Positions 24,991 to 36,793 of a stretch of 64,000 nt of DNA are shown here, in pieces. Both the position numbers and the translations under genes were made by a program. The notes below the pieces were generated by a model. The model was not told where the DNA came from. It ran no database searches and saw only the letters and a list, made by a program, of their open reading frames with translations. This DNA comes from Mytilus trossulus. Its lineage: Eukaryota; Mollusca; Bivalvia; Mytilida; Mytilidae. Location of the stretch: positions 81,485,127 through 81,549,126 of the forward strand of contig NC_086378.1 of the NCBI RefSeq assembly GCF_036588685.1. Reading direction: 5' to 3'. Position 1 is the stretch's first letter. Every line of letters starts with the position of its first letter.

Positions 24991-25199
24991 TCTTTAAAGA
25001 AGCACACAACCTTTAGGTAAAAAAAACTAGGAAGGTATGAAAAAGAAATCATGTTGGCCAGTTGAATACGAAAATAAAATAACTTTTGGTCTAGGTGGAA
25101 ACTCTTGACTGTTGACAGAACCACAGACATTGGCGGCCTATTCGGTTTGATTGGCGAAATGCCAACCATATTTATTATTATCAAAAACTTTTAAAAATA

Positions 25200-26480
25200 A
25201 AATGAAATAAGTTTTCTAACCTGTTAAAGAAGAAACAAAGTTTCTGTGTTACTGTTATTTAGACGTCTGTTTCCCCCAATGCAGGAGCAATACAGTAACT
25301 ATTTAGACCTTATATACTGGTTTCGTTAGATTAAATGAGGAAATTAATGAGGTTCAATTTCGTTTACAAGATAGAAATTAAACCTCAAGTTTTATGACTT
25401 CTTCAATAATGTCTTTCTTTTCTCCCCTTAATATCTTTGTTATTAGAAACACAAACGTGGCCAAATACTTGACCAAACTGGTCAACACATGGATTATTTC
25501 AACCCATACACTTTCGTACAATTCAATTACGCTTGGATTAGATGTGTAAACTATATTTTAACATTGGCTTAGGGCTTTAAAATTATAAACAATTGTTTAT
25601 AAATTAAATCAATTCTATGCAACGTTTAAATTCTGTTTTACAGCACAATTTGAGTAAAAAGTGAAATGTGTTTTTTAACAAAAATATCATAAAATTGATT
25701 TTGATAGATATAGTACATATTTTTAATCTATACAAAATGTGGATCTTTTGTTATTTTTGTTGTTATGACAATAAATGATTTCATGGGTTCCAGCAGTTCT
25801 CTTTTTAATTTATTTTTATAAATATATATTTTTCTATTAATAAGTTTTTTTTTAATAATGTTTAGACCTATCATATAAGTTTATTCCACTGATAATTTTC
25901 TTCTATAAATAAAGAAGTTTGTTAGAATTTTGTTACCAGAATTATTCAGGTACTTATGTAATTTTAATAGGATTTCGTTAGAATATCAAATAAAACCAAA
26001 GCTTCGACCCTTCGATCGGCTGAATTCTTGCCCATTTGTCGATCGGTCTGTTAACATGGTTAAGACAGGTGATGGCGGGTTATGGTAGCAATACACAGTT
26101 AGGAGTTTAAGTTCGCATTTTTCCCCCGGTGGATTTTTCAAATAGGAAAGTTATTGTGTAATAAAATTAATTTTTAGACAACTGTTTGACAATCCGTATT
26201 GTCATAGCTAGACCCGCTATCGGTCCAGAAATTAATGTAATATTTACAAACACTTTTTTCTACACAAAGTTTTTGACGCAATTTTACAAAAAAATGAGAC
26301 GAAAGACATATGATTTTCATTGGATTTGCTGAATGATAGATGTACACAGTTTCAGAAAAAGTATTACTTCAAGCGATTGAAATTCTACTTTTTGCTAAAT
26401 TTTGCGGAAATATGTGATATCTCCCCCCCCCCCCCCCCCCCCCTTTTTGCAATATTTTATTAAGAATTGAATGCTCTTTT
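25200..26480. other. intronic sequence, no gene seen
   Basis: AT-rich sequence upstream of the TRIM exon with no supportable gene. It contains a C homopolymer of more than 20 bases (about 26422-26442), a likely assembly trouble spot. Nothing else stands out. Confidence 0.5.
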
Positions 26481-26600
26481 TTGTAAATTTATTGGGGTGT
26501 AAAAGCGTTGACCAAAGTACATTTTGTATGAAGCGCGGAAGCGCTTTATACTAAAAATGTGCGCACGGTCAATGCTTTTACAACCCTATAAAATTACAAA
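26481..26600. repeat. hairpin MITE-like element
   Basis: The left arm ('tgtaaatttattggggtgtaa', then 'gcgttgacc') and right arm ('ggtcaatgcttttacaaccc', then AAAATTACA) are inverted copies. The apex is AGCGCGGAAGCGCT. About 120 bases long with no coding content. Confidence 0.7.
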
Positions 26601-26975
26601 AAAAATTACATTTTTACCTATAGGATCATAAAAACACGCCTTTTATCAAGTTTTTATTTCATTTACCTGTGCACTTTATTTTGGGACCTCCTGTCATCAT
26701 GAATGAAAAGTTGCATTGTGTAATGCAATTGATTAAGGAATATCACAAGATTGTCAGTTAGCCAATCAGAATAACATATTATAATGAAACATACATCTAA
26801 TGTAATTATTAACATATAAATGCAGATTGTTGCCATGGTCCAAGTTTCCTCCCTCAACATGATCATTGGGGAAGAAACCATGACCAGGTCAAATTGTTCC
26901 CTCTAGTAGCAGGAGAAGTTAATTTTACCCCTCTTGTATCAACAATGGCGTTGTCAGTAGGGAATAATTATAACA

Positions 26976-29439
26976 CTAGGGTACCGTTTAATATTTATCA
27001 GATGGATGGGCCGGTGCAAAATGGGGCAGGGCAAGCACTTTTTTTGTGGAAATATTTGGATGGGCGAGAACTTTTTTTAATATATATAGTGGATGGGCTA
27101 GAACTTATTTTATTGGAAAAAACTTGCTCTCAATTTTATCGGTGTGTAAGAAATTTCTTTTGCAGGCACAAAAAACATAAGGGACATGGTCTCAACAATA
27201 ATTTTCAGTTCAGGCCTAATCCAGATAGTCATCTTTAATTTTTTTTATAACTTTTTCAAATCAACATGGATTTTCATAAAACTCTACAATTATTTCATTT
27301 ATATATTGATCTTACAGAATACCAGGTTGTTTTGTAGTTTGGTGAATTGCTGTCATTCTATGGATTTAATAAATAGCTTAAAAAAATGCTAAAATTTTCA
27401 GTTTTGGCTATTTCCAGATAGTCATCTTCAAATTTTTTCATAACTTTTTTAAATCAACTGGCATTTTCATAAAACTTTACAATTATTTCATTTATATATA
27501 TATTGATCTTACAGAATACCAGGTTGTTTGGTAGTTTGGTGAATTGCTGTCATTCTATGGGTTTAATAAATAGCTTAAAAAAATGCTAAACTTTTCAGTT
27601 TTGGTTAAATCCAGATAGTCATCTTTAATTTTTATCATAACTTTTTAAAATCAACTGGCACTTTCATAAAACTTTACGATTATCATTTATATGTTGATCT
27701 TACAGTATACCAGATTGTTTGGTAGTTTGGTGAGTTGCAGTCATTCTATGAATTAAATAAATAGCTTAAAAAAAATGCTAAATTTTTCCGTTTTGGCTAA
27801 ATCCAGATACAATGTAGTCATCTTTAATTTTTTTCATAACTTTTTCAAATCGACATGGATTTTCATAAAACTCTATTATTATTGTATTTATATGTTGATC
27901 TTACAGAATACCAGATTGTTTTGTAGTTTGGTGAATTGCTGTCATTCTATGGATTTAATAAATAGTAAAAAACAAAAGCTAAATTTTTCAGTTTTGGTTA
28001 AATCCAGATGGTCATCTTTAAATTTTTATCATAACTTTTTCAAATCAACTGGCATTTTCATAAACTCTGCAATTATTTCATTTATATATTGATCTTTCAG
28101 AATATCAGGCTGTTTGGTAGTTTGGTGAATTGCAGTCATTCTATGGATTTAATAAAAAGTAAAAATAAAGCTAAATTTTTCAGTTTTGGCTAAATGCAGA
28201 TGGTCATCTTTAAATGTTTTCATAACTTTTCCAAATCAACCTGCATTTTCGAAAAACTCTACAAATATTTCATTTATATATTGATCTTACAGAATACCCG
28301 GTTGTTTGATAGTTTGGTGTATTACTGTCAAGCTATAGATTTAATAAATAGGTTAAAAAAAGCTAAAATTTCAGTTTAGGCTAAATTCAGAAATGGGTAG
28401 TCATCTTTAAATTTTTTTATATAACTGTTTCAAATTAACATGGATTTCCGTAAAAAAATATATAGCTATTTCATTTATATATTGATCTTACAGAATACCA
28501 GGTTGTTTGGTAGTTTGGTGAATTGGTGTCATTCTTATGGATTTAATAAAAAGTTTTAAAAAAACTTAAATTTTCAGTTTAGGCTAAATCATTGGATAGT
28601 CATCTTTAAACTTTTTTATAACTTTTTTAAATCAACTGGCATTTTCATAAAACTTTACAATTATTTCATTTATATATCGATCTTACAGAATACCAGGTTG
28701 TTTGGTGAATTGCTGTCGTTCTATGGATTTAATAAAAAGCTTAAAAAAATGCTAAAATTTTCAGTTTTGGCTAAATCCAGATATATAACTCTACAGCTAT
28801 CTCATTTATATATTTATCTTACAGAATGCCAGGTTGTTTGGTGTTGTACTGTCAAATGTACGGAATTATTCAAATGGTGAAAAAGGGTACATCAAAGTCA
28901 GAAATATGTCTCCCTGAATTGCTTAAAAAGACCATAATTCCTTTTTTGAAAAGTAGATTAGATAAAGGGACATTGGTATTTGAACTATATTTAACATGCT
29001 GTGTTATTAAGACAATCATTAGACTAGTAATTCAGCATATGATGATATTTTTACAAGTCCAAGAGTTGTTGTCCCTTAGTTTAAATTATATCCTTTATTT
29101 TCATTCAATATCGTATCTGAGGCTGCAAATATAAAATCAAATATATACATGTTTACTCATACTGGTTTTAAAAACAATAAAATGCTTAAATTTTGTATTT
29201 ACATCAAAGTTTATTCTTTGATTTCAAGACATAAACTTGCAAACTTTCAAATAGAAAAAGAACTTTAATATTTTTTATTGTTTTAAGCTTTAGATGGGCA
29301 AGGACTTTTTTTACAGATTTTTTTTAGATGGGCGAGGACTTTTTTTCAGAATTTAAAAGGATTGGCAATCACTTTTTTATTGAATCAATATAAAGAATGC
29401 ACCGGCCCATCTATCCGATAAATATTGAACGGTCCCTAG
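26976..29439. mobile_element. 2.5-kb terminal-inverted-repeat element carrying ~195-bp tandem repeats
   Basis: The left terminus (CTAGGGTACCGTTTAATATT, 26976) is matched in inverse by the right one (AATATTGAACGGTCCCTAG ending 29439); both continue into GATGGGCCGGTGC-type sequence. CTAG may be a 4-bp target duplication. Between 27220 and 28830 there are about eight copies of a ~195-bp unit (anchor 'tagtcatctttaa' near 27228, 27420, 27615, 27818, 28010, 28203, 28400 and 28600). Subterminal blocks 'gatgggcgaggacttttttt' repeat at each end. Small frames follow the repeat and are not genes. It is in the first intron of the TRIM-type gene. Confidence 0.82.
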
Positions 29440-29808
29440 GATGGTACCCATTCTTTTCATGATTTGAGCGTTACCACACCACCATCGTATCATTAAACAA
29501 TGTATATATATAATTATAAACAAATTAAAATCTAAATTGAGAACAACTTTTAAACCTATGATTGCGTTTGACAAAAAAACGCAAATCTTATACGTGTGCA
29601 TGTTTCCTAAGGGTTTAGACGAAACCGGATTTGACTGTGATTAATTCTTTAGCATGGGTTTGATCAGGACATGTAATCATTTAAATCTTTGTTCTTTTGT
29701 CTTTGTTTTACACTAATCAGTGAGACATGTACTGTGTTTTAAATATCATTTTTTCAATGTTACTCGGACCCCGTCATCTTAAGGATAATAATCAGATATT
29801 TGACTTAC

Positions 29809-29935
29809 TGTTCTGTTGTAGTATTATTCCTCCACTGTTTTAAAATTACTGTTCTCACTCTCTTTAAGACCAACACAACACTCCTTAATGGGACATTACA
29901 TACTGACACAGCATAAATATAAATTTCGGAAAGCA
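29809..29935 (-). other. inferred 5' untranslated exon of the left TRIM-type gene
   Basis: A strong minus-strand donor (GTAAGTCA, 29801-29808) lies just downstream of an IRF-like promoter. The same arrangement recurs at about 47017-47130 for the duplicated gene (donor GTAAGTTC), and sequence similarity between the two extends from the donor to beyond the promoter. Because the TRIM coding exon starts with an acceptor 27 bases or more before its ATG, a non-coding first exon is required. The upstream limit (transcription start) is a guess. Confidence 0.5.
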
Positions 29936-29942
29936 TTCTGTC

Positions 29943-29993
29943 ACTTCCACTTTCACTTTCAATGGACAGATGGAGTTTTTTGAAAGTGAAACT
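29943..29993 (-). promoter_or_regulatory. IRF/ISRE-like motif cluster, left copy
   Basis: GAAAGTGAAACT at 29982-29993 fits the vertebrate interferon-stimulated response consensus GAAANNGAAACT exactly. On the opposite strand 29943-29960 reads GAAAGTGAAAGTGGAAGT, a tandem IRF-type site. They sit about 130-180 bases upstream of the inferred first-exon donor. The counterpart at 47140-47176 keeps the GAAAGTGAAAGT part. Motif matching is by eye; binding is not shown. Confidence 0.55.
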
Positions 29994-30984
29994 AGGCTGC
30001 GTTGGACTGGAAATTTCGATTTTATTCTAATTCTATATTTCACTCTTAACCGCTTACGACGTCATAGTTGTTTGGACTAAACCGCTAATTATTGACCAAA
30101 TCAGACAGCTTTTAGGGATTGTAAGCTTTCCATCATTTTAATTACCTGTTTTAGGAAAGTTATTTATAGTGTTTTATAATGTCACTCATTTACTACACAT
30201 TCCAGATAAATATAACTAACTGTTAATTACAAAGGATTTTAGAACATACTCACCCCTTCTCGTCCAATGAAAAGTCAGTTTTTTGCCCTCTAATTTTCAT
30301 AGTACATGGTTTTCCATGCACTATGAAATGCTATTCATGAATGACTTTTCATTGTCAGTTAATTATGAAAGCGAACTCTTAATAACTGCATTAACAAAGT
30401 GTAAAATTCCCTGAGGCATTTCCCTTGGAAAAGAAGTCTACTGATGAAAGGTGAAAGAGCAAAGATTAAAACAAACAAAAAATAATTTTGCAAATTTTCA
30501 TACATTTTTTAATGGTACACATACATAATGTATATAGAATTAAAACACAAATAATTGGAGTAACTTAAGGATATAGGTAAAATAGTATTCATTTAATTTT
30601 ATACCTGACATTTGAGGGATTTTTCTTTTCTTTTAAGAAAACAATACCAGACTGCTGATATATACAGCAAAGGATTTTTTTCAGAGAAACACAATTTCAA
30701 AAAGGGAATTTATATAATATTGTGTTGCTTTTTAAAACAAAAAAATCTTAAGATAAATAAGTATTAAATTTTACCTGAAGCAGAAGAAAAAAAATTTATC
30801 CATTTGGTCCTGACAAACTATGTCAGAGCTATTTCATTCCATCCATTGAAATGATGATTACCTATGTTTTACATGAATAGTTCATTATAAAAAGTGAACT
30901 CTTATTTAGGTTTGAATATTACAATGGGAAAGGATTATTTTGTAAGGTCACTCGAAAGTGTGAATATGTTCTAAATTGGTCAGA

Positions 30985-31075
30985 CAATACTTGGTCATGT
31001 TTTATGAAGATTTAAGCCCTCGGCTTCGCCTTGGGCTTAAATCTTCATAAAACATGACCAAGTATAGTCTAACCT
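30985..31075. repeat. near-perfect hairpin element
   Basis: Arms of about 40 bases ('acttggtcatgttttatgaa' from 30989, inverse 'ttcataaaacatgaccaagt' ending 31065) flank a GC-rich apex with TCGGCTTCGCCTTGG. Likely a small MITE; no coding content. Confidence 0.85.
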
Positions 31076-31138
31076 ATAATTAAGTAATGTTGACTAAATT
31101 GAAAACTGTGTGATTATATAAGTGAACCTTTATCACTT

Positions 31139-32116
31139 GGTCCGTGTAACACTTATCAATTCAAAATTTCAAAAGTTTTCAGATTTTTTTTTTTTTTAAT
31201 TTTTTATCAAAGTTTAAAAATATCAAAACTGCAAATTTCTAATTATTTTGTTTTATTTTGAAAAATTCACCAAATAATTAAAAGTTTTAAATTATAAACT
31301 TTGGTTTTAAAATATAAATGTTTAGATATTTAAGCAAACTTTACAAATAATAAACTTAACGTACAGTTTTGATCATTCCGCTTTTCGGAAGTTTGAATTT
31401 TTGAAAGGGGGAAAAGATTCAAAAGTTCAACACCATACCTTATATGTAGTGTTAAAAAAACGTGTATACCTGTTAAAAGCTTGAACTGGAATAAGAATTG
31501 AAGGAAATGATATGAAATTTACCAAAATAAATTAAAATGAAACAATATTTTCTGAAAAAGTAAATATGATAAAAATTATAAAACAAGAGGCTAACTTGTG
31601 ACTTACCGAATTATTCATTACCGGGTTTGTAATAACATGAGCAACACGATGGGAGCCATATGTGGAGCAGGATCTGCTTACCCTTCCAGAGCATTTGAGA
31701 TCACTCACAGTTTTTTTTGGTGGGGTCCGTGTTGCTCAGTCTGTAGTTTTCTATGTTGTATTTAGTGTATTATTGTTCGTCTATTTGTCTTTTTTTCTTT
31801 TTTAGCCATGGTGTTGTTTGCTTATTTTCGACATATGAGTTTAAATGTCCCTCTGTTATCTCTCGCCCATATTGTGTTTGGTCTACGGGGTGAAAAAGAG
31901 AAATATGTTTCTTAAAGTCTAAAATATAATTAGTAAGACCTGATTTTGACACACTTTGATTCTCTAACTAAATGAACAATATTCTGAAATTACTTGTCGA
32001 CTTGGTGTAAACTGTAAAAATTTGGAACTTTGATATTTGAAAAATTTGAAGAAAAAAATCCAAAAAAAAATGGGAAAACTTTTTAAAATTTTGAATTGAT
32101 AAGTGTTACGCGGACC
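31139..32116. mobile_element. shorter relative of the 4.7-kb inverted-repeat element
   Basis: It starts GGTCCGTGTAACACTTATCA like the 17686 element and ends TGATAAGTGTTACGCGGACC at 32116. The flanks (TATCACTT and ATCAAATG) do not give a clean target duplication. The left arm is well kept to about 31400; the right arm is shorter. A copy of the dispersed repeat seen at 9187 lies inside at about 31620-31900. Confidence 0.75.
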
Positions 32117-32226
32117 ATCAAATGTAAGTGTGATATTGAAAACAATATATATTTATATTTATAGAGCCAAATTGTTTTCAAAGGCATACTTATTTGGTGG
32201 CACTCGGTTCGAATCCTTGACGGTTT

Positions 32227-32540
32227 TTATGAAGAAGGACCATTTCTTACAGTCTTTATGGCTAGATGTATTAGAGAGGTATGGTGTCCTGTTTTGTTTG
32301 AGCTTTTTTGTAGATATTTACTCTCGTCTATGGCTGCAAGGTTGTGTGTTATTTTGTAACATATGATGTGTCGAGTTTTTTTTCGTCTTGTTTGTAAGCT
32401 TTTCCATCTTAACTCACTTATCATGTTGCTAACACTTGATCTATTTCTATGTCTGCTGGTTACATATCGTGCAGCTAGTCTGTGTACCTTTTCAATTCTA
32501 TCTATGTAATTTTGCTGGTACGGGTCCAATGCTGTTGAAA
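32227..32540 (-). pseudogene. LINE reverse-transcriptase C-terminal fragment
   Basis: The minus strand reads LDPYQQNYIDRIEKVHRLAA-type sequence, then RYVTSRHRNRSSVSNMISEL, a conserved stretch in the C-terminal part of many jockey/CR1-like LINE polymerases, ending near TVRNGPSS. Only about 100 codons survive. It lies just outside the inverted-repeat element ending at 32116 and is unrelated to the L1-like copy at 1-1949. Confidence 0.75.
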
Positions 32541-32544
32541 GAAA

Positions 32545-33060
32545 AAAAAGGGGGGGGGGTCGTAAAACAAAGTCATCTCACTTTGACCTTGACCATGGTA
32601 TAGTAAAAAATTATTCAATTTGTGTATAGATCCTAACGTTTGTAAAGCAAAACTTACGTTGACCAAACTTGGTATGCAGTTGCATCATCATGATCATGGC
32701 TGTAGTATACCAAAGTCAGGTCACTCTGACTTTTACGTTGCCCCTATGATAGTAAAACATTGTCTGATTTGTGTTCTGCACACAAATCTTGTACTTGAGA
32801 GCTTTGATTGTCCAAACTTTCTATGTTGATGCATCAAGTGATGTGTCATAAATTAAGTCAAGCCACTATGGTCTTGAGTTTGACTCCTTCGATTATTAAA
32901 TATTGTCTGATTTTGGTGTATAAAGTTTGTACTTAGATAGACAAAATGTGTATACAGAAACAATGTTCTGACCTTCACTTTAACCTTTAATTTATCAATT
33001 TACTGTATAGAAAGACTTTGTTCCAGTTTCAGTATAGTTCTGTCAGACTGACCTATCATT
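32545..33060. repeat. diverged ~180-bp tandem repeats
   Basis: Blocks with 'ctcactttgaccttgacc', 'gtcactctgacttttacgtt' and 'ggtcttgagtttgactcc' recur about every 180 bases, each followed by 'atagtaaaa(a/c)attgtctgatttgtgt'-like wording. This resembles the tandem core of the pearl/HINE-like elements. No gene. Confidence 0.55.
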
Positions 33061-33173
33061 AACCATGCATGATCAAGTGTCCATCTAATACAGAAGCAAT
33101 GATTATATTAATAAACTGAACATCTGACAGCCAAAAATCTCAAAATGTTATTGTCTCGTGTTTAATTTCACAG

Positions 33174-34546
33174 GGCAGGAAGCAGCAACTAAATTGCATG
33201 TACAAGAGTATAAGTCTCACTATACGGACATTCTGGTTATACTTACGTTACTACGTTACGTCAATATTCCTGACTTGGTACAGGCATTTTCCAAAGGAAA
33301 GAGTGAGTTGAACTTGGTTTTAAAGATAGCTTAACCTGAACAAAATTTAATGGACAAGTATGACAATACCTGGAATCCATTTATATGAAACAAAGTTCGG
33401 GACCACGTGAAAACTTCGACTCATCCGAAATTTCGAGTCAACAGAGTTCGAGACAACGAAACTGTATATATAATATTTAGATAATGATATATATATATAT
33501 GCAACTGAATAAAAAGAAGGTAACATAATGTATATCTTAAGTTTTAGTTCAAGAAGATAATGCAGTTATTTCTGCAACCAAAATGTGGAAATTTTCATAT
33601 CTGCCTTTTATATTTGTCATTATATGGTAATGTTGAAGAAATTCCTTAATTTTTTAATCTGAAACACATTGGTTTGTTTTGTTTTTTCCTCGGATATATA
33701 AATCGCTTATTGTGTATAAATGCATAACTGATAGTATATGATGGTTTTTTTAAGGTTTATCAAGTAATTGTTTTATTTGATCCCAAATGAAGAGGAAATG
33801 TCTGAATTTTGCATGTCAAAAAATAATTTTCATGGTGGAGTTAACGTTATTTTCCAAATAAACTCATCATAGCTAAGAAAACATTATTTTTTTGGTTGAT
33901 ATTGTGATGCAGAAACTTCAATCTATTGTCTTGTATATATTTGTTAAGAACAGCATGTGTTGCATTTTGGTTGTATTACTTTCTAAAATAAACTTTTTGT
34001 CTCATTTTTAAATCCAATTGGTTTTTCATAATATATATATTTAGGGGGTAATGAAAATGTCTTTTGAAAAATGTGTTTTACATTTTTCTTTTTCTATCTT
34101 TAAATTTTAATTTTCATCAGCAATAACCATAATTATAGAACTTGCAGTACACCTTTGACGGATCCCGCACTCAATGCTGAGGGGTTTTAAAATCCAGCCT
34201 TTATTCAATATGCTACAATTATCTTAATCAAATGGGTCGTTTTTTCTTGTAAATAAAGTTAACCCAGTTTTCTCATGGCAATGTTTACAGACATCAACAG
34301 AAAAGTTTGTTAGTCGGATCAGAAAGGTCTATGAAAGTCAATGTGGAGACCATCAATTAAGTTTCATTTTAAAGACAGATTTTGTACATACCCTTATATC
34401 AGCTTTCTGTCGATTTCATTACTTTCATGTGTAGTTTTGTTTGTAATTAACTTTTGTATTTTCTATATGATTTTCAATTTGTTTCAGAATTCTTAACATC
34501 AGCATTAAATGGACCAGTCAAATGCCTAATACCACCAACTTTGTGA
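33174..34546 (+). CDS. possible 3' end (two exons) of an unrecognised plus-strand gene
   Basis: Exon 33174-33302 follows a good acceptor (TTTAATTTCACAG) and ends at GTGAGT. Its frame reads QEAATKLHVQEYKSHYTDIL and ends PDLVQAFSKGK. A second acceptor (TTTGTTTCAG, 34487) opens FLTSALNGPVKCLIPPTL and a TGA at 34544-34546, with AATAAA at 34562. The phases match (one base plus two). I do not recognise the family. Sequence from about 33000 to 33230 is similar to about 49620-50110, where the exon is decayed and interrupted by a MITE, so this was part of a duplicated block. No earlier exons were found, so it may be a dead fragment. An additional exon-like frame near 34290-34390 does not fit the phase. 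Confidence 0.35.
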
Positions 34547-35862
34547 CTGATGGTATAATTTAATAAATCAAAATTTCATGAAACCTTAGAGACACTTCAT
34601 GAAATACTTCATCCTTTGGTGATCATTGTGATGCTTGAAATAATTCAAATAATAACAACAAGCCCAACTCGTTAGCCCCAGTCTATGTAAAGTAACAAAT
34701 GGAAATCTCCAACATTGTGGATTAAAATAGAATTCATTACAAATATCTTTTTTTCTTAATTTTGTTTTGCTGATTGTTTGTTTTCGTGGGTTATCTTCTT
34801 CTTGAGTTTTTGTTCAATGCACAGAAAAATGGTTACAACACTCGTCATTTAAGAGCAAAAACTCGAATAAAAGTCTACTAACAATTTCAGCAAATACCAC
34901 CTTTTTAATAACTTATCTTGCTGATAGATGATGCTATGACGTCGCGCAAGATACTGGTGACAATTTGAAGGTGATTCGAGAAAAATCGGCGAAAAGGCTA
35001 ACTGTCCGTTTAGGACGCAACACTTTGCAGAATTTTCGTTACCCAATCTAATGGCAACATAATATCTGTTTTTCATGATATTTTTTTCACGAATATGTTT
35101 CGATTTGAAGCGCGAAATTTTATGAAATAGGCAATTTTGCCGTGTAATGCGTAACATTGAACATTGAGATCTCCAAACATTTTTGAGAATGAAATATGGA
35201 TTGAGTAGCGAAAGGTAGTTCTCATTTGGAAGGAATTAAGAACCATATGTAAAGTTTTGAATTACATAATTTTACTTACATATATGACGTCATACATGTA
35301 GAAAAATGACGTCATAGCAACTTTTTGATCTTGTAATGGTGACAAATAATCTAGACTCCAACTGCAAACTTTGAAGATCAAATTCATATACTGAAGGTAA
35401 TTTTAAAAGGATATCGTTTATTTTATTATTTATAAATTACAAACATTTCTGTTTAAATTGGTACCAAACTTTTTGAGTTTACTTGTTTTTAAAAAAAACT
35501 ATTGAAAAAATTTAAAATCAGAAAAAATGTCCCGTATCATCTGAAATCAAAACAAATATTCCATTTTGACGATTTCGGGATCTACGATGTATCGCGATTA
35601 AATCAGAAGAAAAATACTGATACAGATTTCAAAAATTACAACAAATACTGAACATGATAATATAAATACTGGCTGTTTTTATATTTTATCCTTTTCGCAA
35701 ATAAAGAAAAGAAAAATCAGAAAAAATGTCCAATGAGACAAAAAACGTCGAAAAATAATGAAACGTCATATTTCACACAGAGTCAATACGCAAAAGAAAT
35801 TATAAGAAGAACTTGTAAAGAATCGATCTTCAAACACGAAACGATATGGGCATGTTTTTGCC

Positions 35863-36472
35863 TTAGGGAGCTTCCATTTGATTTTTAAGGGGGGGGGGGG
35901 GGGGGGGGGGGGGGGCTAGAATGAAATTTGAAAAAGAGGGAGGACAGGGGTTTTGAGTGTAAAAAAAAGGCAGACAGGAGTTTCGAGTAAAAAAATAATG
36001 AATAAGAATGGAAACGGGGAATATGTCAAAGAGATATCAACCCGACCAAAACGTAGAAAACAGCTCAAGGCCACCAATGGGTCTTCAACATGCGAGAAAT
36101 CCCGCACCCAGAGGAGGTCTTGAGTAGGCCCCGAAATCCTAATGTATACTAGATCAAGAAAATGGACGCCACTCTTCACTTCGAAACACAGAGATGAACT
36201 AAAAGTAAAAAAATATAAAAGACTAACAAAAGCTATAGGTACCTGACTTAGGACAGGCGCGAACTGCGGTGGGGTTAAAAGGGCAGGATGAGCAATTGGC
36301 AAACAAACCCAGGATAAACTTGTAAAAAAAGGCAGGACCAAATATAGTGAAAATAAAAAGGCAGGACCGAGATAACAACTAAAAAAAATGCCGGACAAAA
36401 TTTTTCATCCTAGCACCACCCCCCCCCCCCCCCCCCCCCCCAACCATTAAAATCAAATGGTTGCTCCCTTAA
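35863..36472. mobile_element. MITE with poly-G/poly-C in its inverted arms
   Basis: Left end TTAGGGAGCTTCCATTTGAT and right end ATCAAATGGTTGCTCCCTTAA are inverted copies. Each arm contains a homopolymer of over 20 bases (G near 35889-35914, C near 36419-36440), which pair in the foldback. A remnant of the same end occurs near 19592 ('aagggagcaaccattta'). The interior carries a dispersed-repeat motif ('gggacaggcgcgaactgcggtg'-like) also seen at 18670, 49190 and 51900. Confidence 0.8.
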
Positions 36473-36793
36473 TGAAATAAAAATATTATTCTATATTAAA
36501 ATTCGTAAAAAATGATTTGACTTTAGGAAGTTCTGAAACAATCTAAAAGAAGAGTTACCATATTAGATAATTTTCGTAGACAAAACAAGAGGCACCAATC
36601 CCTTCAAACAACCGAAATGATCTCTGGTGTTTCAGGAGAATGATTAGTTCCAAAAAATAAAACACGAGACAAAAAAGACTCATATTTAATTATTGAATGT
36701 ATTTATAAACCAACAATCAATTAAAATAATCGGACTTAAAAAAATCAGACCAAAATTTTGTGTACATTCAAATATAAATATGCTTTCAGAAAT

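Noticed and set aside
27186-29134. A series of 60-105 codon plus-strand frames
   Set aside because: They repeat the same 195-bp tandem unit (e.g. FFKSTWIFIKLY in several) and belong to the transposable element.
34288-34392. Exon-like frame reading TSTEKFVSRIRKVYE
   Set aside because: Its phase does not fit between the exons at 33174 and 34488, and no donor is clear; left out of the model.
35916-36398. 160-codon minus-strand hydrophobic frame
   Set aside because: Falls inside the MITE at 35863-36472 and includes dispersed-repeat wording; no splice or start support.
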